From JBDUDK01 sp040002995 (GTDB lineage Bacteria; Actinomycetota; Acidimicrobiia; Acidimicrobiales; Ilumatobacteraceae), in NCBI GenBank assembly GCA_040002995.1, contig JBDUDK010000139.1, positions 1 to 44,057 of the forward strand: a stretch of 44,057 bases of DNA, given 5' to 3'. Shown piece by piece: positions 24,231 to 32,846 of this stretch (position 1 is its first letter; the number at the start of each line of letters is the position of its first letter). A model generated the notes under the pieces. The model searched no databases. It saw only the letters and a program-made list of their open reading frames with translations, and was not told where the DNA came from. A program made the position numbers and the translations under genes.

Positions 24231-24830
24231 ATAGCAGCGCCGGCCAACAACGAACCGCCGATCAACGACCGAATACGGGCCCGTGAGGTGCGGGTCATCA
24301 GCACTGATGGCCAGCAGCTCGGGGTGATGTCTCTTCCAGAGGCACTCAACCTGGCCCGGGAGGCCGAGCTCGACCTCGTTCTGATCGCACCGATGGCGAA
24401 TCCACCGGTGGCCAAGATCATGGACTACGGAAAGTGGCGCTACGAGGAGGCCCAAAAGGCCAAGGAGTCGCGTCGCAAGAGCACGAACATCTCCATCAAG
24501 GAGATGAAGTACCGCCCGAAGATCGGTCAGGGTGATTTCGACACCAAGACCCGCCGTATCGCCGAGTTTCTCGGTGAGGGACACAAGGTGAAGGTCACGA
24601 TCATGTTCCGAGGCCGAGAGGTCTTCCATCCCGAGCTGGGCATGCGCATCCTCGACCACGTGGCCGAGAACGTCGCCAATGTCGGCAAGGTCGAGGCGGC
24701 GCCCAAGCTCGACGGTCGCAACATGACCATGGTGCTCGCTCCCGAAAAGAAGCCCAAGCCCAAAGAAGCGAGACGACCGGCCGAACCGGTCACCCCTTCG
24801 GACCCCGCGAACGGCGATCAGCCGGCCTAG
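24231..24830 (+). CDS. infC: Translation initiation factor IF-3, apparent ATA start
   Basis: IF-3 ensures accurate start-codon choice and subunit splitting. The conserved N-terminus NNEPPINDRIRAREVRVIS is open only back to TGA 24222-24224, and contains no ATG, GTG or TTG before GTG 24288, which would cut conserved residues. ATA at 24231 is nine bases after GGAG (24218-24221) and gives 199 residues, the normal length. E. coli infC starts with AUU and is self-controlled because IF-3 rejects non-canonical starts, so AUA fits the same logic. The linker and C-domain (YRPKIGQGDFDTK, KVTIMFRGRE) are normal. The tail is rich in Lys and Pro. Confidence 0.93.
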   Translation: MAAPANNEPPINDRIRAREVRVISTDGQQLGVMSLPEALNLAREAELDLVLIAPMANPPVAKIMDYGKWRYEEAQKAKESRRKSTNISIKEMKYRPKIGQGDFDTKTRRIAEFLGEGHKVKVTIMFRGREVFHPELGMRILDHVAENVANVGKVEAAPKLDGRNMTMVLAPEKKPKPKEARRPAEPVTPSDPANGDQPA

Positions 24831-24881
24831 AGCGGGCGATCAACCGTCCGGCCCGACCGGGCGCCACCCAGGAGACAGTGC

Positions 24882-25079
24882 ATGCCCAAGATGAAAACCT
24901 CTAAGACGGCCGCGAAGCGGTTCGTCAAGACCGGCCGCGGGAAGCTGCGCCGGCTGCAGGCCAACCGCCAGCACCTGTTCGAAAAGAAGTCCTCGAGGCG
25001 GACCCGCCGTCTCGCCGGCACCGTCGACGTCCATTCCGGCGACGTGAAGAAGATCAAGCGCCTCCTGGGCGAGCGGTGA
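24882..25079 (+). CDS. rpmI: Ribosomal protein bL35
   Basis: 65 residues, basic: MPKMKTSKTAAKRFVKTG, then ANRQHLFEKKSSRRTRRL and IKRLLGER. The sequence matches bL35 throughout. A CAGGAGA site precedes the ATG. Middle gene of the conserved infC-rpmI-rplT unit. Confidence 0.97.
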   Translation: MPKMKTSKTAAKRFVKTGRGKLRRLQANRQHLFEKKSSRRTRRLAGTVDVHSGDVKKIKRLLGER

Positions 25080-25089
25080 GAGGAGCGTC

Positions 25090-25458
25090 ATGGCAAGGGT
25101 CAAACGAGCGGTCGGCTCGAAGAAGCACCGCAAGCAAGTGCTCGAGCGGGCGAAGGGCTACTACGGCAACAAGAGCCGTAGCTACCGAGCCGCGCACGAG
25201 CAGGTCATGCGGTCGATGCAGTACGCGTTCCGCGATAGGCGTGCCCGTAAGGGCGACATGCGCCGCCTTTGGATACAGCGCATCAACGCCGGCTGTCGCC
25301 AACACGACATGAGCTACAGCCGCTTCATCGCCGGCCTCAACGCTGCCGGTATCGAAGTCGATCGCAAGGTCCTCGCCGATCTGGCCGTGAGCGACGCCGC
25401 CGCCTTTGGCGCATTGGTCGAGGCGGCGCGTAAGGCCCTCGAAGAGGTCGTCGCCTGA
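25090..25458 (+). CDS. rplT: Ribosomal protein bL20
   Basis: 122 residues: MARVKRAVGSKKHRKQVLE, AKGYYGNKSRSYRAAHEQV, DRRARKGDMRRLWIQRINA. L20 is an early assembly protein and the usual repressor of this operon. A GAGAGGAG site lies before the ATG. The stop overlaps the probable CTG start of the next gene (CTGA). Confidence 0.97.
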   Translation: MARVKRAVGSKKHRKQVLERAKGYYGNKSRSYRAAHEQVMRSMQYAFRDRRARKGDMRRLWIQRINAGCRQHDMSYSRFIAGLNAAGIEVDRKVLADLAVSDAAAFGALVEAARKALEEVVA

Positions 25459-26186
25459 CCGGGCCTCTCGTTCTCAGCAATCCCAGAGTTCAACGGCTGC
25501 GGCGCCTTTTGGGGCGTCGCAGTGCGCGCTACAGCGAGCGCGCCTTCGTTGTGGAGGGGCCGACCCTTCTCGCCGAGGCCGTGGCGGCCGGCCTCACCAT
25601 CGAGGAGGTCTTCCGCGGTCCGTCGGCATCGCTCGATCTCCCCACCGGGGTGCCCGTTCGCGACATCGACGACCGCGTGATCAATGCCGTCACCGATGTG
25701 GAATCGCCGCGCGGCGTCCTTGCGGTGGTCGCGATGCCGGCGCGGGCCCTGCCGTCGGATGCGTCGTTCGTTGTGGTCCTCGCCGGCGTGGCCGACCCCG
25801 GCAATGCGGGCACGATCATCCGGTCGGCGGAGGCCGCCGGCGCCGACGGCATCGTCCTGACAGCGGGCTCCGTCGATCCCTACAACCCGAAATGCGTACG
25901 TGCGTCGGCGGGCGCGCTCTTTCACGTGCCGGTGATCGTCGACGGCGACCCGCGTGCGCTCGGTCTGCGATCGATCGGTACGTCGTCGCACGCGCCGACC
26001 TCGTACCTCGACGCCGACCTCCGGCGCCCGCTGGCGCTCGTGTTCGGCAACGAGGCCCACGGAATCCCCGACGGCATCGACCTTGACGTCGTAGTAAGCA
26101 TTCCTCACCGCGGGCGCACCGAGTCGCTGAATGTCGCGATGGCCGCGACGCTGCTGTGCTTCGAGGTGGCCCGCCGCCCGCAATGA
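25455..26186 (+). CDS. SpoU-family 23S rRNA-type 2'-O-methyltransferase, probable CTG start
   Basis: A 243-residue SPOUT methyltransferase with a substrate-binding N-terminal domain (LSNPRVQRLRRLLGRRSARY, then FVVEGPTLLAEAV). The knot domain carries GVADPGNAGTIIRSAEAAGA, NPKCVRASAGALF, LALVFGNEAHGIP and ESLNVAMAATLLCFE. It resembles the RlmB/TsnR group. No ATG, GTG or TTG precedes the conserved N-terminus after an in-frame stop near 25431; TTG 25509 would remove the first conserved helix. CTG 25455, overlapping the rplT stop as CTGA, is the best start. Position between rplT and pheS is common in actinobacteria. Confidence 0.88.
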   Translation: MTGPLVLSNPRVQRLRRLLGRRSARYSERAFVVEGPTLLAEAVAAGLTIEEVFRGPSASLDLPTGVPVRDIDDRVINAVTDVESPRGVLAVVAMPARALPSDASFVVVLAGVADPGNAGTIIRSAEAAGADGIVLTAGSVDPYNPKCVRASAGALFHVPVIVDGDPRALGLRSIGTSSHAPTSYLDADLRRPLALVFGNEAHGIPDGIDLDVVVSIPHRGRTESLNVAMAATLLCFEVARRPQ

Positions 26187-26212
26187 GGTCGTTTTCCGCT
26201 CGTCGCGCCGTC

Positions 26213-26218
26213 TACCGT
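26213..26218 (+). promoter_or_regulatory. -10 box of a leaderless pheS promoter
   Basis: TACCGT, eight bases before the pheS ATG; a weak GTTTTC at 26191-26196 could serve as -35 with a 16-base spacer. Confidence 0.42.
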
Positions 26219-26226
26219 GCCCAGCC

Positions 26227-27225
26227 ATGCTCGACGAGATTGCGGCCGCCCGGCGCGACGCCTTGGCGCGTGCGCGCGGGGTCGCGACGGTCGCCGATGC
26301 ACGAGCGATTGAGCCAGAGCTCACGGGTCGGCGCTCGCTGCTCGGCCAGCTGAAGCAGCGTCTCGGAGGTCTCGGGCCGACCGAGCGGAAGGACGCGGGC
26401 CAGGCGTTGAACGCGGCGGTGGCCGAGGTGGAAGCGACGTTGAGCACGCGCGTCGGAGAGCTGGCCGCAGTCGAGCGCCGCCATCGACTCGAGAACGAAC
26501 GACTCGATCTCACCGAGCGGCTCACTCGGCCGAGCCGTGGCCACCTTCATCTCGTGACGCAGACCCACGAACGGCTCGAAGATGTCTTCATCGGTCTCGG
26601 CTTCACGGTGAGCGAGGGTCCAGAGGTCGAAACCGACTGGTACAACTTCACCGCGCTGAACATGCCGCCGTCGCACCCCGCGCGCAGCATGTGGGACACC
26701 CTCTTCGTGGATTGGGGCGAACCGGGCACGGTCGTGCTGCGCACGCACACCTCGCCCGTGCAGATCCGCGTGATGGAGACGACCACCCCGCCGATCTACA
26801 CCGTCGTCCCCGGACGGGTATTCCGGCGCGACACCGCCGACGCGACGCACATGCCCGTGTTTCATCAAATCGAAGGACTCGTCGTCGACCGCGGCATCAC
26901 GTTCGGCGATCTCGCCGGCACCATCGAGGCGTTTACGAAGGCGTACTTCGGTTCGGAGTTCACGAGCCGTCTACGGCCGTCATACTTCCCGTTCACCGAG
27001 CCGTCCGCCGAGTTCGATATCCAACGCCCCGACGGGTCGTGGCTCGAGCTTGGTGGCTGCGGCATGGTCCACCCCAACGTGCTGGCGAACTGCGGGGTTG
27101 ATCCGGAGGAGTGGTCAGGCTTCGCGTTCGGGTTCGGCACCGATCGGATGCCGCAGTCACGCCACGGTCTCGACGACCTGCGCGAGATGTATACGAACGA
27201 TCTCCGGTTCCTGGAGCAGTTCTGA
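26227..27225 (+). CDS. pheS: Phenylalanyl-tRNA synthetase alpha subunit
   Basis: 332 residues, class II synthetase catalytic subunit. An N-terminal coiled-coil arm (to about 85) binds tRNA. Motif 1 lies around GFTVSEGPEVETDWYNF, motif 2 in RVFRRDTADATHMPVFHQ, motif 3 in GFAFGFGTDRM. WLELGGCGMVHPNV is also typical. The ATG at 26227 follows a TANNNT box. Stop and pheT start share one base (TGATG). Confidence 0.97.
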   Translation: MLDEIAAARRDALARARGVATVADARAIEPELTGRRSLLGQLKQRLGGLGPTERKDAGQALNAAVAEVEATLSTRVGELAAVERRHRLENERLDLTERLTRPSRGHLHLVTQTHERLEDVFIGLGFTVSEGPEVETDWYNFTALNMPPSHPARSMWDTLFVDWGEPGTVVLRTHTSPVQIRVMETTTPPIYTVVPGRVFRRDTADATHMPVFHQIEGLVVDRGITFGDLAGTIEAFTKAYFGSEFTSRLRPSYFPFTEPSAEFDIQRPDGSWLELGGCGMVHPNVLANCGVDPEEWSGFAFGFGTDRMPQSRHGLDDLREMYTNDLRFLEQF

Positions 27226-29582
27226 TGGAGGTATTGCTGTCGTGGCTGAATGAGCTGGCGCCGGTGGGCGTCGATGTCGCCGCGCTCGCCGACACGATGA
27301 ATGACCTCGGCCTCGCCGTCGACGGCATCGAGACCGTCGGCGCCCCGATCGACGGGGTAGTGGTCGCCAAAGTGCTGGGGTTGCGCCCCCACCCCGATGC
27401 CGATCGCATGCAACTCGTCGATGTCGATACGGGCGACGGTCAGTCTCTGCAAATCTGCTGCGGAGCCTTCAACATGGCCGTCGGCGATCTTGTGCCTCTG
27501 GCGACCGTGGGCACCGTCATGCCCGACGGTCGAGCGATCAACCGAGCGAAGAAACGGGGCGAGTGGTCGAACGGCATGCTCTGCTCACCTGCCGAGCTGG
27601 GCCTGTCGAGCGATGCCGAGGGTATTGCTGTCCTGCCGTCCGGTCTTGATGTCGGCGCCCCCGTGTTCGGTGCTCTCGGCGTCTCGCCCGACGTCGTCTT
27701 TGACCTCGACCTCACCCGCAACCGGCCCGACGCGTACGCACACCTCGGTATCGCTCGCGATCTGGCCGCGCGCCTCCACGTCCCGTTCGCCCCCTCGCTG
27801 GGTACCACGGTCGACGTCGACGGAAAGTCAGAAGGCATCACCGTCACGCTCGACAAGCGTTCGGCCTGTGGACGGTTCACCGCTCATCTCGTCACCGGCG
27901 TCTTCGTCACCGAGTCGCCCCGCTGGCTCGCCGAGCGACTGTCTCGCGCCGGGATGCGTCCCATCAACAACATTGTCGACGTGTCCAACTACGTGATGCT
28001 CGAGATGGGGCGACCGAATCACACCTACGACATGACCAAGCTCGAAGGCGGAGGTTTCCGCGTGCGCAGCGCCCACTCGGCCGAGACCGTCGAAACGCTC
28101 GACGGCGTTACGCGCGTGCTCACCACCGACGACGTCGCGATCTGCGACGGCAACGACGTGGTCATCGGCATCGGGGGGATCATGGGCGGCGCGTCCACCG
28201 AGATCGATGCCAACACATCAGCCGTCGCGCTCGAGATGGCGTGGTTCGAACCGTCGGCTATCGCGAGCTCAGGCGCCCGCCTGGGGCTGCGCAGCGAGGC
28301 GTCGATGCGCTTCGAGCGGGGTTGCGACACCGACGACATGGCGGTCGGCGCGAGGCGTTTCATCGAGCTCTTGCGGCTCACGTGTCCGGATGCCCGCTTG
28401 CACGAGATGGTCGACGCGGTCGGTTCTTTGCCGCCACGTCCGGCGATCGCGGTACGAACCAGCCGCGTGAACGCGCTGCTCGGCACCGAGCTCGACAGCG
28501 CGACGATCAAGGATCTCCTAGACCCGATCGGATTCGCAACGAAGATCGGCACCGATGGTGTCCTGCAGGTGCAACTGCCGACATGGCGCTACGACGCGAC
28601 GGCCGAGGTCGACGTCATCGAAGAGGTGGCCCGGCACCACGGCTACGGCCGCATCGCGAAAACGGTGCCCAAATCCACTGTGTTCGGTGGCCTCACCCCC
28701 CTCCAGCGGGACCGGCGCCTGGTGCGCCAGGTGCTCGTCGGCCTCGGCATCACCGAAGCCATGCCCAACGCGTTCCTGGCGCCTGGCGATCTCGAACGGT
28801 CGGGTCTGCCCGGCACGGCCATCACGATCACGAATCCGCTCGATGCCGACGAGTCGGTGCTGCGCACATCTCTGCTGCCTGGGCTCCTGAAAGCGATCGC
28901 CTACAACGCATCGCACCGCCGGCTCGGTGCCCGCTTCTTCGAAATCGGCCATATCTACGGGGTGCCCGACGAGCCCGCGACTCTCCCCGATGAACGCGAG
29001 ATCATCGCGATCGCGCTGGCCGGCACGCCGGCAATCGGCGCGGTGGCAGTCCTCGACGAACTGGTCGCTGTGCTCGCGATCGACGGGCTCCGGCTCACCC
29101 CGACGGCGCGCCCGGGGCTGCACCCGAGCCGGACGGCAGTGGTCACTGTCAACAGCGCCGAGGTTGGCGTTGTCGGCGAAGTCGATCCCGACGTGGCCGC
29201 GGCGTACTCAATCACGGAGCGGGTGGCGTGGTTGGCGCTCGATCTGCCCGCGCTGCTCGCGCATCCCCACGGGCCGCGTGCCTATCGAAAGATCAGCCGG
29301 TTTCCCTCGAGCGACATCGACCTCGCGTTCGTCGTCGACGATTCCGTGGCCGCATTCGACATCGAGTCCACGATGCGGGAGGCCGCCGGCGATCTGCTCG
29401 TCGACCTGCAACTGTTCGACGTCTTCCGCGGCCCATCGGTGCCGCAGGGCTCTCGCAGCCTCGCGTACGCCCTGCGCTTGCAGTCGAACGAGCGCACACT
29501 GACCGACGGGGAAGTGGCCGCGGTGCGTAAGCAAATCGTCGACGCCGTCACCCGCCGCCACGGTGCGCGGTTGCGGGGCTGA
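27225..29582 (+). CDS. pheT: Phenylalanyl-tRNA synthetase beta subunit
   Basis: 785 residues, full length. Domains in order: tRNA-binding OB fold at about 39-150 (LRPHPDADRMQLVDVD), the B3/B4 editing domain at about 210-380 with GRPNHTYDMTKLEGG, the B5 domain (about 400-475), the catalytic-like core (GYGRIAKTVPKS onward), and the C-terminal FDX-ACB domain (SRFPSSDIDLAFVVDD, SLAYALRLQSNERTLTD). Forms the alpha2-beta2 enzyme with PheS. Translationally coupled to pheS. Confidence 0.97.
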   Translation: MEVLLSWLNELAPVGVDVAALADTMNDLGLAVDGIETVGAPIDGVVVAKVLGLRPHPDADRMQLVDVDTGDGQSLQICCGAFNMAVGDLVPLATVGTVMPDGRAINRAKKRGEWSNGMLCSPAELGLSSDAEGIAVLPSGLDVGAPVFGALGVSPDVVFDLDLTRNRPDAYAHLGIARDLAARLHVPFAPSLGTTVDVDGKSEGITVTLDKRSACGRFTAHLVTGVFVTESPRWLAERLSRAGMRPINNIVDVSNYVMLEMGRPNHTYDMTKLEGGGFRVRSAHSAETVETLDGVTRVLTTDDVAICDGNDVVIGIGGIMGGASTEIDANTSAVALEMAWFEPSAIASSGARLGLRSEASMRFERGCDTDDMAVGARRFIELLRLTCPDARLHEMVDAVGSLPPRPAIAVRTSRVNALLGTELDSATIKDLLDPIGFATKIGTDGVLQVQLPTWRYDATAEVDVIEEVARHHGYGRIAKTVPKSTVFGGLTPLQRDRRLVRQVLVGLGITEAMPNAFLAPGDLERSGLPGTAITITNPLDADESVLRTSLLPGLLKAIAYNASHRRLGARFFEIGHIYGVPDEPATLPDEREIIAIALAGTPAIGAVAVLDELVAVLAIDGLRLTPTARPGLHPSRTAVVTVNSAEVGVVGEVDPDVAAAYSITERVAWLALDLPALLAHPHGPRAYRKISRFPSSDIDLAFVVDDSVAAFDIESTMREAAGDLLVDLQLFDVFRGPSVPQGSRSLAYALRLQSNERTLTDGEVAAVRKQIVDAVTRRHGARLRG

Positions 29583-29645
29583 GCATTCGAGCCTTGCCGA
29601 TTTCTTTCAACGTCAAAGCTCAAGCCCGCGGCCCCTGGGTCGATC

Positions 29646-29716
29646 TGTTGGGTCAGGGAACCTGACCCGCAACATCCGGGTGGCCTAGCCCCCCGGGCCC
29701 CCGGATGTTGGTCAGG
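29646..29716. terminator. Nested, mutually exclusive inverted repeats between pheT and argC
   Basis: A first hairpin pairs GGGTCAGG (from 29650) with CCTGACCC (29661-29668) around GAA, extended by TGTT/AACA after a 2-base bulge. The same right arm continues as CCTGACCCGCAACATCCGGG and can instead pair with CCCGGATGTTGGTCAGG (29700-29716), interrupted only by a 3-base bulge. Thus one segment has two partners, the layout of a terminator/antiterminator switch. It lies upstream of the likely argC promoter, so it may end pheST transcription from above. No T-run follows. Confidence 0.5.
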
Positions 29717-29729
29717 ACCCCATTTCGAA

Positions 29730-29769
29730 TTGCGCATGCTCATGCACGTATCTGTATTATCATGCATAT
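29730..29769 (+). promoter_or_regulatory. argC promoter with candidate ArgR half-sites
   Basis: TATTAT at 29755-29760 is a strong -10, nine bases before the ATG, with a possible TTGCGC -35 at 29730. Over it lie palindromic half-sites: GCATG-CT-CATGC (29734-29745) and ATGCAT (29762-29767). ArgR operators are paired AT-rich palindromes with TGCAT/ATGCA-type half-sites, and argR is in this operon, so these are candidate ARG boxes. The AT-richness stands out from its surroundings. Confidence 0.5.
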
Positions 29770-30792
29770 ATGGGCGAGAGACGTGTCGGGATCGTGGGGG
29801 CATCCGGCTATACGGGCGTGGAGCTGCTGCGCCTGTGTTCACTTCACCCTGACTTCGACGTCGTCGTCGCCACCGGCGATTCCCAGGTGGGAACGCCTGC
29901 CGCCGCGCTCTATCCGAGCTTGGCGGCCTCGTACCCCGACCTCGTATTTGCCCGACTCGACCTCGACTCGCTCGCCGGCCTCGACGTCGTGTTCCTCGCG
30001 TTGCCGCACGGGGAGGCCCAAAGGGTGGCGCCGAGCCTGCTGGGTCGCGTGGGGGTCATCGTCGATCTCTCGGCTGACTTCCGCTTGAGGGACGCGTCGC
30101 TCTACCCGCGCTGGTACGGCGCGGCCCATCAGCATCCAGAGCTGCTCCCACGGTTCGCCTACGGCCTGCCGGAGCTTTTCCGCCAAGAGATCGTCGGAGC
30201 CGAGGCGGTCGCCGCGCCGGGCTGCTACGTCACCGCCAGCGCACTGGCCATCGCGCCGCTCGTGCGCGCCGGCGTCATTGACCCCCACGGTGTCATCGTC
30301 GATGCCGCCTCCGGTGTGTCGGGGGCCGGTCGGTCGCTGAAGGCGGACACGGCGTTCTGCACGGTCGACGAGGACTTCACCGCGTACGGACTGCTCGATC
30401 ACCGCCACACGCCCGAGATCGAGCAGGCGACCGGCGCGCAGGTGCTCTTCACACCACATCTGGCTCCGATGAATCGGGGGATCCTGGCCACCTGTTACGC
30501 CCGCCCGGCGGAGGCGACGTCCACAGAGTCCCTTCTCGCTACCCTCGCCCGTAGCTACAAGGACGAGCCGTTCGTCGTGGTGGGGGAGGCGTCGCCCTCG
30601 ACGAAGGCGACCCTTGGCTCCAACACGGCCCACCTCACGGCGCGCTACGACGAACGCACGGGTTGGGTCGTGGTCCTGGCCGCGATCGACAACCTCGTCA
30701 AAGGTGCCTCCGGTCAGGCGATCCAGTGCGCCAACATCGCAATCGGCCTCCCCGAGACCACGGGCCTGCCGCTCGCCGGGATGTATCCGTGA
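29770..30792 (+). CDS. argC: N-acetyl-gamma-glutamyl-phosphate reductase
   Basis: 340 residues; reduces N-acetylglutamyl phosphate with NADPH. RVGIVGASGYTGVELLRL forms the Rossmann start; catalytic Cys in AAPGCYVTASALAI near 153; GVSGAGRS and HLAPMNRGILATCYA follow. The ATG at 29770 lies nine bases after a TATTAT box. Stop and argB start overlap (GTGA). Confidence 0.97.
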   Translation: MGERRVGIVGASGYTGVELLRLCSLHPDFDVVVATGDSQVGTPAAALYPSLAASYPDLVFARLDLDSLAGLDVVFLALPHGEAQRVAPSLLGRVGVIVDLSADFRLRDASLYPRWYGAAHQHPELLPRFAYGLPELFRQEIVGAEAVAAPGCYVTASALAIAPLVRAGVIDPHGVIVDAASGVSGAGRSLKADTAFCTVDEDFTAYGLLDHRHTPEIEQATGAQVLFTPHLAPMNRGILATCYARPAEATSTESLLATLARSYKDEPFVVVGEASPSTKATLGSNTAHLTARYDERTGWVVVLAAIDNLVKGASGQAIQCANIAIGLPETTGLPLAGMYP

Positions 30793-31667
30793 GCAGCGGG
30801 GCCGCGGAGAAGGCGTCGATGCTCGTCGAGGCGCTGCCGTACATCCGCCGTTTCTCGGGCCGCACGGTGGTCGTGAAATACGGCGGCAACGCCCTGGCCG
30901 GCACCGCGCTCGCCGGCACCGGGAGCGACGCGCTCACGCTCTTCGCGCAAGACATCGTGCTCATGCGTTCGGTGGGCATGCGGCCGGTGGTGGTGCACGG
31001 CGGCGGTCCACAAATCTCCGACCTCATGCGCCGGCTCGGCAAAACGGCTGAGTTCCGTGACGGCCTGCGCGTCACCGATGCCGAGACCGTCGACATCGCA
31101 CGCATGGTGTTGCTCGGACAGGTCAATCCGAGCATCGTCTCGGCCATAAACCGGCACGGCTCACTGGCGATCGGGGTCAGCGGTGAGGACGCCGGCCTCA
31201 TCAGGGCCCGCAGGGCCGATCCTGAGCTTGGCTTCGTGGGCGAGGTCGACTCGATCGACCCGATCGTGCTCGTGCGCCTGCTCGACCAGGACATGATCCC
31301 TGTCGTCGCCACCATCGGCACGGACGGTTCCGGCCAGGCGTACAACATCAACGCCGATGCCGTGGCCGGCGCGATCGCCGAGGCCCTCGGGGCCGAGAAG
31401 CTCGTGTACCTGACCGACATCGACGGGCTACGGCGTGATGTCAACGACCCGTCGTCGCTCATCCGTCAGAGCACGGCCGACGAACTTCAGCGACTGATCG
31501 ACGATGGCGTTCTCCAAGGCGGCATGATCCCCAAGATCGCATCGTGCGTCCACGCCGTGAGCCACGGCGTTGAGCGCGCCCACATCCTCGACGGACGCAT
31601 CCCGCACGTGCTCCTGCTCGAGATCTTCACCGACGAAGGCATCGGCACGATGGTCACGAAAGGTTGA
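30789..31667 (+). CDS. argB: Acetylglutamate kinase
   Basis: 292 residues; phosphorylates N-acetylglutamate, often the arginine-inhibited step. VVVKYGGNALAG and PVVVHGGGPQISDLM are the amino-acid-kinase motifs; later NINADAVAGAIAEAL and GGMIPKIASCV. A small duplication (ALAGTALAGTG) lengthens the loop after YGGN by about six residues. argJ, normally between argC and argB in actinobacteria, is missing here. The GTG start is coupled to argC. Confidence 0.96.
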   Translation: MSSGAAEKASMLVEALPYIRRFSGRTVVVKYGGNALAGTALAGTGSDALTLFAQDIVLMRSVGMRPVVVHGGGPQISDLMRRLGKTAEFRDGLRVTDAETVDIARMVLLGQVNPSIVSAINRHGSLAIGVSGEDAGLIRARRADPELGFVGEVDSIDPIVLVRLLDQDMIPVVATIGTDGSGQAYNINADAVAGAIAEALGAEKLVYLTDIDGLRRDVNDPSSLIRQSTADELQRLIDDGVLQGGMIPKIASCVHAVSHGVERAHILDGRIPHVLLLEIFTDEGIGTMVTKG

Positions 31668-31670
31668 CTC

Positions 31671-32846
31671 ATGAGTGAGCACGGCTTCAAAACCACCGGC
31701 GACTACTGCCCTTTGATGCCCACGTACGGGCCGCCATCGGTGATGTTCGTACAGGGACAGGGCACCGAACTCTGGGACTCAGACGGTCGGCGCTATCTCG
31801 ATTTTCTTTCGGGGTTGGCCGTCACGTCGCTCGGTCATTCGCACCCAGCGGTGGCCGACGCGCTCGCAGAGCAGGCGCGCACGCTCCTGCACACGTCGAA
31901 TCTCTTCGCCACGCCGGTCGCGCCCGAGGTGGCCGGCACGCTCGACGGGCTGCTCGGCGGTGGCGGTCAGGTGTTCTTCTGCAACTCGGGGGCGGAGGCC
32001 AACGAGTGTGCGATCAAGCTGGCCCGGCGGTGGGGCGGTCACGGTCGCTACACCGTCGTCAGCGCGTACGGCAGCTTCCACGGCCGCACGCTCGCCACGC
32101 TCCATGCCACCGGTCAGCCGTCGAAGCATGAGGCCTTCCAGCCCCTCCCCGAAGGCTTTCGCCACGTGGCGTGGGACGACCTCGACGCACTGGCGGCCGC
32201 GCTCGTGCCCGACGTCGCCGCCGTGCTGCTCGAACCGGTGCAAGGCGAAGGGGGCGTGAACCCGGCCACAGTCGAGTACTTCGCCGGCGTTCGCCGGTTG
32301 TGCGACGAGCGGGGAATCTTGTTCATGGTCGACGAGGTGCAAACCGGCTTCGGTCGCACCGGTCGTTGGTTCGGGTATCAGCACTTCGGCGTCGCCCCCG
32401 ACGTCGTGACGTTGGCCAAAGCCCTCGGCAACGGCGTACCGATCGGCGCGTGCTGGGCCCGCCGCGATGTCGCCGCGGCGTTCCGGCCCGGCGACCACGC
32501 GACCACGTTCGGCGGCACGCCTATTGCCACGTCGGCGGCACGAGCGGTGCTCGCCGAGATGATCCGTATCGACGCCCCCGCGCTCGCCGAGCGGGCCGGC
32601 CATCGCCTGGCGACGGCGTTGCGGGCGACGCCGGGGGTGGTGAACGTGCGGGGACTTGGGCTTCTGCTCGCGGTCGAGCTCGAGCCGCCTCTCGATGCCA
32701 AGGTCGTGGCGAACGATCTGCTCGCCGCCGGGCTCGTGGTCAACGCGGTGACGGCCACGGCGTTGCGGCTCGCCCCGCCGCTGAACGTGAGCGATGACCA
32801 CATTGACGAGGCGGTCGCCATTATCGGTCGGGCGTTGGGATCATGA
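31671..32846 (+). CDS. argD: Acetylornithine aminotransferase
   Basis: 391 residues, fold-type I PLP enzyme. DFLSGLAVTSLGHSHPAV, FFCNSGAEANECAIKLAR (PLP phosphate), FMVDEVQTGFGRTG, and the Schiff-base Lys in VVTLAKALGNGVPIGA are present. It converts N-acetylglutamate semialdehyde to N-acetylornithine. The next step (ArgJ or ArgE) is not coded in this cluster. It follows argB by three bases and overlaps argF (ATGA). Confidence 0.96.
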   Translation: MSEHGFKTTGDYCPLMPTYGPPSVMFVQGQGTELWDSDGRRYLDFLSGLAVTSLGHSHPAVADALAEQARTLLHTSNLFATPVAPEVAGTLDGLLGGGGQVFFCNSGAEANECAIKLARRWGGHGRYTVVSAYGSFHGRTLATLHATGQPSKHEAFQPLPEGFRHVAWDDLDALAAALVPDVAAVLLEPVQGEGGVNPATVEYFAGVRRLCDERGILFMVDEVQTGFGRTGRWFGYQHFGVAPDVVTLAKALGNGVPIGACWARRDVAAAFRPGDHATTFGGTPIATSAARAVLAEMIRIDAPALAERAGHRLATALRATPGVVNVRGLGLLLAVELEPPLDAKVVANDLLAAGLVVNAVTATALRLAPPLNVSDDHIDEAVAIIGRALGS

